A DNA stretch of 52,714 nucleotides, taken from the NCBI RefSeq assembly GCF_006503695.1, contig NZ_SBIK01000018.1:1-52714 (forward strand), given 5' to 3'. This DNA is from Tepidiphilus succinatimandens (lineage in GTDB: Bacteria; Pseudomonadota; Gammaproteobacteria; Burkholderiales; Rhodocyclaceae). Below, in pieces: positions 47,441-52,714 of the stretch (position 1 is the stretch's first letter; the number at the start of each line of letters is the position of its first letter). The translations under genes were made by a program, and so were the position numbers. Under the pieces are notes generated by a model. That model had not been told where the DNA came from and did no database searches. It saw only the letters and a program-made list of their open reading frames with translations.

Positions 47441-49270
47441 ATGAACGAGAATATCTTGTTTACACTTGCTTTCATCGTCGTCGCCGGCGCGGCGGCGCAG
47501 TGGGCGGCGTGGCGCACCCAGGTGCCGGCGATCGTCTTTTTGCTGGCCGTGGGGCTTGCGGCCGGCCCGGGATTGGGCTGGATCGATCCGGATCGCCTCT
47601 TCGGCCCGGTGCTTTTTCCTGCGGTGTCGCTGGCGGTGGCGGTGATCCTGTTCGAGGGCAGCCTCACCCTGCGCTTCAGCGAGCTGCGGGGCATGAGCAC
47701 GGTGGTATTGCGCCTGGTGAGCCTCGGGGCGTTGCTGACCTGGGCGGTGGCGGCCGTGGCGGCCCACCTGTTCGTGGACCTCGATTGGGGGTTGGCGGCG
47801 CTCTTTGGGGCTTTGGTGATGGTGACGGGACCCACGGTGATCGTACCGCTGCTGCGCTTCGTGCGTCCCAGCGACAAGGTGGCCACGGTGCTGCGCTGGG
47901 AGGGGATCGTGATCGACCCGATCGGGGCGCTGGCGGCGGTGCTGGTCTATCAGTTTCTCGTCAGCCGAGCGCTGCCCGATCTGCCGGCCTGGTCGGCGCT
48001 GTGGGTGTTCGTCAAGGCGGTGGGCGTGGGGTTCGCCACCGGCTGGATCGCGGCCGAGGCGCTGGGACGGATGTTGCGCCGCTACCTGGTGCCCGATTAC
48101 CTTGACAGCGTCATTGTGCTCGCTTTCGTGGTGGGGGTTTTCACCGCCTCCAACCTGCTCGCCCACGAGGCGGGATTGTTGGCGGTGACGGTGATGGGCA
48201 TGCGCCTGGCCAACATGAAAGGGGTGCCTCTGGAGGACATCCTCTCGTTCAAGGAGACGCTCACCATTCTTCTCATTTCGGTACTCTTCATCGTCCTGGC
48301 GGCGCGCCTGGACGTGGCGCAGCTCGCCGAGGTCGGCAAGGGAGTGGTGCTGGTCTTCATGGCGATCCAGTTCGTGGCCCAGCCGCTCAAGGTATGGGCG
48401 TCGACCTGGGGGAGCGGGCTGAGGTGGCAGGAGAAGGCGCTGATCGCCTGGATCGGGCCGCGCGGGATCGTGGCCGCGGCGGTGTCGGCGCTCTTTGCGC
48501 TGCGCTTGCGTGAGCTGGGGCACCCGGGGGCGGAGGTGCTGGTGCCGCTCACCTTTGCCGTCATCATCGGCACGGTGCTCTTTGCTGGCGGCACGGCCAG
48601 ACTGGCGGCGCAACGTCTGGGGGTGGCGGAACCGCAGGCGCGCGGGGTGCTGATCGTGGGGGCGCATCGCCTGGGACGGGAGCTGGGCCTGGCGCTCACC
48701 CGGCTGGGCTTTCGGGTGATCGTGGCCGACACCGATTATGCCCTGGTACGCGAGGCGCGCATGGCGGGGCTGGAGACGTTCTTCGGTAACGTGGTCTCGA
48801 AGGAAGCCGACCGGCGGCTCGATCTGGTCGGCGTGGGCTATCTGCTGGCGATGTCGCCGTATCCGGAACTGAACGCACTGGCGGCGGTACGCTACCAGCG
48901 CGAATTCGGGCGGGGCAACGTCTACGTCGTGCTCACGCCCGAAGAGGTGGCGAAGAAGGGGCAGCAGGTGGCCGATCCTCGCTATGCCCGTCTTCTGGCC
49001 GGGAAGGAAGCCGGTCTGGCCGAACTGCTGGCGCTCTTCGAGCGCGGCGCGAAGATCTATGCCACGCGCTTGAGCGAGGCATTTGCTTTCGAATCCTACC
49101 AGGAGCAGTTTTCTGGCCGGGGGAATCTGCTGCTGGCGATCGATGCCAAGGGGCGCCTGCAGGGCGTGGGGCCGGAATTTACCTCCCGCCCCGGTCCGGA
49201 CTGGTATCTGCTCGGCCTCTATCTGCCGGTCGAGGGCGAAAAAGGCAAAGTGGCGGGCGCTTCGGCATGA
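47441..49270 (+). CDS. CPA-type cation:proton antiporter with TrkA-N domain
   Basis: A 609-residue protein: about 12-13 helices (residues 1-395) of the Na+/H+ exchanger family, with acidic motif LRWEGIVIDPIGA in the ion path, followed by a cytoplasmic Rossmann domain (about 400-510, GVLIVGAHRLGRELGLALTRLG) like TrkA-N/RCK and a C-terminal tail. The Rossmann domain should sense NAD(H) or nucleotides. A perfect TATAAT (47403-47408) precedes it. It diverges from the ilv operon. Confidence 0.9.
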   Translation: MNENILFTLAFIVVAGAAAQWAAWRTQVPAIVFLLAVGLAAGPGLGWIDPDRLFGPVLFPAVSLAVAVILFEGSLTLRFSELRGMSTVVLRLVSLGALLTWAVAAVAAHLFVDLDWGLAALFGALVMVTGPTVIVPLLRFVRPSDKVATVLRWEGIVIDPIGALAAVLVYQFLVSRALPDLPAWSALWVFVKAVGVGFATGWIAAEALGRMLRRYLVPDYLDSVIVLAFVVGVFTASNLLAHEAGLLAVTVMGMRLANMKGVPLEDILSFKETLTILLISVLFIVLAARLDVAQLAEVGKGVVLVFMAIQFVAQPLKVWASTWGSGLRWQEKALIAWIGPRGIVAAAVSALFALRLRELGHPGAEVLVPLTFAVIIGTVLFAGGTARLAAQRLGVAEPQARGVLIVGAHRLGRELGLALTRLGFRVIVADTDYALVREARMAGLETFFGNVVSKEADRRLDLVGVGYLLAMSPYPELNALAAVRYQREFGRGNVYVVLTPEEVAKKGQQVADPRYARLLAGKEAGLAELLALFERGAKIYATRLSEAFAFESYQEQFSGRGNLLLAIDAKGRLQGVGPEFTSRPGPDWYLLGLYLPVEGEKGKVAGASA

Positions 49271-49334
49271 TCGTCCCGCGTTAGAATGAGCCGCCCGTCG
49301 TTCATGCGTGCCCGCGGCTCAGAGGAGATCCCAG

Positions 49335-50234
49335 GTGCTTCGTGTTCCCGTCCGTCCCAGCGAATTTCTGGTCGGCAAGCCGATCCCATTCGACGTCTTC
49401 GACCGGCACGGCCGTTTCTTGCTGGCGAAAGGGCACGTGATCGCTTCGGCCGAGGAGAAGGAAAAACTCCTGCGCCAGGGGGCGGAACGCAATCTGACCA
49501 CCGACGAGCGTTTCCGTCAGGCGATCGGTGCGGCCTTGAACGTGGTGGAACGGGAGGAGGAACCGGGCAAGAACAATGCCCTTCGCCTGAACTTCGAGGA
49601 GTTGCGCCTGCTGCCCGGTACCGTCCTTCAGATCCAGCTGGGCCGGGAAGAGGATCGCTATTTCGTGCGCTACATTGGTTCGCTGCGCGGCAAGTCGGTG
49701 ATCGTCGACGCTCTGGAGCGCGGCGGATTGCCGCTCTTCGTGCCCGATGGCACCGCCTTGCAGGTACGCGGCAGCGTCGGCTCCTACGCCTTCGTCTTCC
49801 CTTCCTCCGTGCTGGTCAATGCCTCGCGCCCCTACCCGCATCTGCATCTGACCTATCCGCTGGAGGTGGTGGCGGTGCGGCTGCGGCGCAGCGAGCGTGT
49901 CCCCGTGCGCCTGGTGGCGGCGGTGGTCTCCGACGACAACCAGGCCTTCGGTGGGGTCATCCTCGATCTGTCGGTGGGCGGAGGGTTGCTGGCCACGCGC
50001 CATCCGCTGAAGGTCGGGCAGCGCATCCAGATCAAGTTCAAGCTGGAGATCTCTGGCACGGAGATCATCCTGGCGGTGCCGGCCATCGTGCGTTCGATGC
50101 GCGAGATCGACGATCGCACCCTGGAGGGAGCCAAGGGCTACGGCATCGAGTTCGTCGATCTCACACCCGAGGATACCGTCGCCCTGATGACCTACATCGC
50201 CGCCGTGCAGACCAACCCGACGGTGACCGGTTAG
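49335..50234 (+). CDS. YcgR-like PilZ-domain c-di-GMP receptor
   Basis: A 299-residue protein with a YcgR-type N-terminal domain (about 85-165) and a C-terminal PilZ domain (about 183-290). The c-di-GMP signature is complete: R-x3-R in RRSERVPVRL (Arg188, Arg192) and DLSVGG (211-216). Such proteins slow flagella or alter surface behaviour when c-di-GMP is high. The start is a GTG at 49335 behind GAGGAG; an upstream ATG-like frame start lacks a binding site. No flagellar genes are nearby. Confidence 0.85.
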   Translation: MLRVPVRPSEFLVGKPIPFDVFDRHGRFLLAKGHVIASAEEKEKLLRQGAERNLTTDERFRQAIGAALNVVEREEEPGKNNALRLNFEELRLLPGTVLQIQLGREEDRYFVRYIGSLRGKSVIVDALERGGLPLFVPDGTALQVRGSVGSYAFVFPSSVLVNASRPYPHLHLTYPLEVVAVRLRRSERVPVRLVAAVVSDDNQAFGGVILDLSVGGGLLATRHPLKVGQRIQIKFKLEISGTEIILAVPAIVRSMREIDDRTLEGAKGYGIEFVDLTPEDTVALMTYIAAVQTNPTVTG

Positions 50235-50242
50235 GAGGAAAA

Positions 50243-51070
50243 ATGCGCATCGTCAGCTGGAACGTTCAATGGGGGCGGGGGGCGGACGGGCGGGTGGATT
50301 GGGCGCGCCTGCTTGCGGCGCTGCGCGCCTTCGACGCGGACGTGATCTGCCTGCAGGAAGTGGCGAGCCGCTTCGACGAGCTGCCCGGTTCGCGCGGTGA
50401 GGACGGACCGGCCATCCTGCGCGGTGCGCTACCGGAGTATCACGGCTTCTACGCCCCGGCGCTCGACGTGCCGCGCGCCCACGGCGGCCGGGCGCTCTTC
50501 GGCAATTGGCTGGGCAGCCGTCTGCCGGTGGAGCAGGTGCAGCGCGTGAGTCTGCCCTATCCGCCGCCGGAGACCGACAAGTGCATGCCGCGCGTGCTGC
50601 TCGAGGCGGTGGTGCGGGTGGGCGAGCGGCGGCTGCGGGTAGCGACGAGCCATTTGGAATACTACTCGCGGCGTCAGCGCCTGGCGCAGGTGCAAGCCCT
50701 CGTCGAACATCAGCGGGAAATCCTCGCCTGGCCGCAGGGCGGCGGGGACGAGGAAGAAGCGACCTTCCGCGCTTGGCCGCGGCCGGCGGAGGCGGTGTGG
50801 CTCGGGGACGGGAACTTCGCTCCCGAAGACGAGGAGTACCGGCTGCTCGAGGAAAGCGGTCTGTGGTTCGACGCCTGGCGCCTGGTGCATGGCGAAGCGC
50901 CGCACGAGCACACGGTGGGGCTGCACGGGGCCGAATGGCCCGATCACCCTTACTGCTGCGACTACGCCTGGGTGAGCGCGGCGCTACGCCCGGCCGTGCG
51001 GGATTTTTTCGTGGTGCGGGACACGGCCGCCTCCGACCATCAGCCCATCGTGCTCGATCTCGAATTCTGA
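50243..51070 (+). CDS. endonuclease/exonuclease/phosphatase family hydrolase
   Basis: A 275-residue EEP-fold protein: MRIVSWNVQWG, the catalytic CLQEV, LGDGNFAPEDEEY and the final SDHQP carry the metal and catalytic residues. The substrate may be a nucleic acid, phospholipid or phosphoester. AGGAGG precedes the ATG. It follows the PilZ gene by 8 bases, so they are cotranscribed. Confidence 0.87.
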   Translation: MRIVSWNVQWGRGADGRVDWARLLAALRAFDADVICLQEVASRFDELPGSRGEDGPAILRGALPEYHGFYAPALDVPRAHGGRALFGNWLGSRLPVEQVQRVSLPYPPPETDKCMPRVLLEAVVRVGERRLRVATSHLEYYSRRQRLAQVQALVEHQREILAWPQGGGDEEEATFRAWPRPAEAVWLGDGNFAPEDEEYRLLEESGLWFDAWRLVHGEAPHEHTVGLHGAEWPDHPYCCDYAWVSAALRPAVRDFFVVRDTAASDHQPIVLDLEF

Positions 51071-51085
51071 AACGCAGCGATCGGC

Positions 51086-51823
51086 TCAGCGGCAGCGGCG
51101 TAGGAACCGGTGCAGCAGCCAGCGCAGCGCAAGCGGCGCTTCCAGCATGGGCGTGTGCCCCACGCCGGGCAGGGTGTGCCAGGTACAGGCGGCTTCGCGC
51201 CGCGCGAGCGTTTCCCAAAGACGGGTCGCGGCCTTGACGGGCGTCATGCGGTCTTGTGCCCCGGTGAGGAAGAGCGCCGGCGCGCTCATCCCTTTGGCAC
51301 GCTCCAGTGCCGGTTCCGCGGCGTAGGCATGGCAGGCGCGCAGGTCGTTGGCGAGCACGCCGGGGCGCTGTTCCAGCACGAGTTCCTGCACCGCCCGCGG
51401 CAGCCCCGTTCCCCGGGCGCGGGCACCGAATGCCCACGGTTCCATCATCTGGCAGGCGGCGCGCGGCTCGGCGGCGCGCTCGAGCAATTCTGGGCTCACC
51501 GCCATCGGCAGCGCCGTGCCGATGAGCGCGAGCCCACGGCAGCGCTCGCCCAGCCGCGCGGCGAGTTCCAGCGCCACGAGCGAACCCATGCTGTGACCCA
51601 CGGCAACGACGGGACGCTCGGCATCGAGCCCGGCGGCGAGCGCCGCCGCGTATTCCTCGATGGTGGGGCAGGGCGCGCGCTCGTCGGCGCCGTGGCCGGG
51701 CAGATCGGGGGCGCTCACCTGCCAGCCCAGCCGGCTCAGTCCCAGGGTGACGGCCCACCAGATGCGCCGGTCGTGCCCGGCGCCGTGGATGAGGACGACG
51801 AGCGGATCGGTGGCGAACGTCAT
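51086..51823 (-). CDS. alpha/beta-fold hydrolase
   Basis: A 245-residue hydrolase with oxyanion-hole HGAGHD, nucleophile elbow GHSMGS (Ser about 77), an acid in GAQDRMTP and final His in GVGHTPML. The substrate is unknown; the set looks like small esterases. It diverges from greB; the two -10-like boxes overlap at 51850-51857. Confidence 0.88.
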   Translation of the reverse strand: MTFATDPLVVLIHGAGHDRRIWWAVTLGLSRLGWQVSAPDLPGHGADERAPCPTIEEYAAALAAGLDAERPVVAVGHSMGSLVALELAARLGERCRGLALIGTALPMAVSPELLERAAEPRAACQMMEPWAFGARARGTGLPRAVQELVLEQRPGVLANDLRACHAYAAEPALERAKGMSAPALFLTGAQDRMTPVKAATRLWETLARREAACTWHTLPGVGHTPMLEAPLALRWLLHRFLRRCR

Positions 51824-51892
51824 GGTGGAACCCTCCGGCAGAATCGAAGACTATACTTTACCGTTTTTCTTGACGCTTCAGGAGGAGCACGC

Positions 51893-52450
51893 ATGAGCAA
51901 GGCCTTCGTGCGCGAGAGCGAGGTCGACGAGGACGAGGAACTCGTCGAGGTACAAAGCTTTCCCGGCTTCAAGAACTACATGACGCCGGCGGGTCATCGC
52001 GCCTTGCGCGAGGAGTTCGAACGGCTCGTCAAGGTCGAGCGCCCCCAGCTCGTCGAGACGGTGGCCTGGGCGGCGAGCAACGGCGACCGTTCCGAGAATG
52101 GCGACTACATCTACGGCAAACGGCGCCTGCGCGAGATCGACCGGCGCCTGCGCTACCTCACCAAAAGGCTGGAATCGGCCGTGGTGGTCGACCCCCGCGA
52201 GCAGACGCAGACCGACCGCGTCTTCTTCGGGGCGACGGTGACGGTCCGCGATCTGGATACCGAGACGGAGGAGACCTGGCAGATCGTCGGGGTCGACGAG
52301 GCCGATGCGGGCAAAGGCAAAGTGAGCTGGATCGCGCCGCTCGCGCGGGGGCTACTCAAGGCCGAGCTGGGGGAGGTGGTGCGCATTCCCACGCCGGGCG
52401 GCGTGCGCGAGCTGGAGATCGTCGACATCCGCTATGAAGCCTCCTCTTGA
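51893..52450 (+). CDS. greB: transcription elongation factor GreB
   Basis: Rescues backtracked RNA polymerase by stimulating transcript cleavage. The 185-residue protein has the GreB signature GDRSENGDYIYGKRRLREIDRRLRYL with acidic tip residues, and the C-terminal FKBP-like domain with FFGATVTV. An acidic N-terminal extension (about 20 residues) precedes the coiled coil. AGGAGGAG precedes the ATG. Confidence 0.94.
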   Translation: MSKAFVRESEVDEDEELVEVQSFPGFKNYMTPAGHRALREEFERLVKVERPQLVETVAWAASNGDRSENGDYIYGKRRLREIDRRLRYLTKRLESAVVVDPREQTQTDRVFFGATVTVRDLDTETEETWQIVGVDEADAGKGKVSWIAPLARGLLKAELGEVVRIPTPGGVRELEIVDIRYEASS

Positions 52451-52530
52451 AAATTTCCCCCTCTATGCCCAGAAACGAAGGAGCCAACTCTCGTATTACC
52501 AAAAGTGCAAATTAGTCCATAAGGGTGTTC

Positions 52531-52584
52531 ATGGAAAACACCATGAGCACGGGCAAGGCGGCAAAACTTCTTGGCGATGAGTGA
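52531..52584 (+). pseudogene. internally deleted IS607-type serine recombinase
   Basis: A frame of 17 codons reads MENTMSTGKAAKLLG then DE and stop. STGKAAKLLG is the start of the MerR-like helix-turn-helix that opens IS607 TnpA. The usual 190-or-so codons of the recombinase are absent, so the gene has either an internal deletion joining start to end, or a premature stop with the rest lost. Confidence 0.55.
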
Positions 52585-52590
52585 CTGACC

Positions 52591-52714
52591 ATGCACCTTA
52601 CCCACAAGATCGCCCTTCGTCCCACGCCCGAGCAGGCGGATTACTTCAAACGCGCCTGCGGCACGGCCCGGCGCGTGTGGAACTGGGCGCTCGCCGAATG
52701 GAACCGGCAGTATG
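52591..52714 (+). CDS. TnpB family protein, N-terminal part
   Basis: The first 41 codons read like OrfB/TnpB of IS200/IS605 and IS607 elements: THKIALRPTPEQADYFKRAC, then GTARRVWNWALAEWNRQY. TnpB is an RNA-guided nuclease that keeps the element in place. The gene runs off the window, so whether the RuvC catalytic residues remain cannot be seen. The ATG at 52591 follows the recombinase stop by 6 bases. Confidence 0.88.
   Translation, partial: MHLTHKIALRPTPEQADYFKRACGTARRVWNWALAEWNRQY

Larger units (their letters stand above)
52531..52714 (+). mobile_element. IS607-type element, partial at window end
   Basis: A collapsed recombinase gene (52531-52584) followed 6 bases later by a TnpB gene running off the window. 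Recombinase first then TnpB is the IS607 arrangement. The left boundary lies somewhere in 52451-52530, which has no gene and is AT-rich; no target duplication is expected for this family. Confidence 0.6.

Overview
The window is a GC-rich chromosomal segment of a Gram-negative bacterium, most likely a betaproteobacterium. This rests on gene content and gene order: accA-tilS, an ilvI-ilvN-ilvC operon, mltG-tmk-holB-pilZ-tatD, aceK next to icd, class II ribonucleotide reductase, TRAP transporters and a CPA-type antiporter. I cannot fix the genus from sequence alone; a thermophilic or hydrogen-oxidising betaproteobacterium such as Hydrogenophilaceae would fit but is a guess. Genes are densely packed, with many 4-base ATGA overlaps.

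Layout. 1-1.7 kb is a variable, lower-GC edge: two small unknown genes, a scrap of a UvrD-like helicase and a BrnT/XRE toxin-antitoxin pair with a promoter and operator that can be read directly. 1.8-9.3 kb: class II ribonucleotide reductase nrdJ, a CBS/DUF294 protein, tadA coupled to an L,D-transpeptidase without signal peptide, then NRDE and ygfZ on the other strand. 9.4-19.1 kb is a long plus-strand run: mltG, tmk, holB, pilZ, tatD, an exported ankyrin protein, an M20 amidohydrolase, an FtsX-type permease and thrC. 19.2-20.5 kb is a single inserted-looking AAA/DUF4143 ATPase gene preceded by four 22-bp tandem repeats with exact 22-bp phasing, the most distinctive non-coding signal here. 20.6-31 kb: nadC, a YgjP-like metalloprotease, an OmpA lipoprotein, divergent aceK/icd, then on the minus strand tauE, malate synthase, a BT1/MFS transporter and a DUF4212 protein, plus a hemerythrin.

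31.3-40.8 kb: a HIT protein, tRNA-Ser(UGA), then a carbon-acid cluster: glycerate 2-kinase and lactate permease on the minus strand, divergent from a TRAP system (dctP, FAD-linked D-lactate-type dehydrogenase, dctQ, dctM), with an NhaR-like LysR regulator at the end. 40.9-52.5 kb: HPF-like protein, BI-1 protein, accA-tilS, ilvI-N-C, a CPA antiporter, a YcgR-like PilZ protein, an EEP hydrolase, an alpha/beta hydrolase and greB. The right edge carries the start of an IS607-type element whose recombinase gene is reduced to 17 codons.

How it works together: aceK, icd and aceB form the control and exit of the glyoxylate shunt, which is needed for growth on acetate or fatty acids. The lactate/2-hydroxyacid cluster feeds pyruvate, and glycerate kinase takes in glycerate. 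The rest is housekeeping: nucleotide, amino-acid, NAD and fatty-acid synthesis, tRNA modification and envelope assembly.
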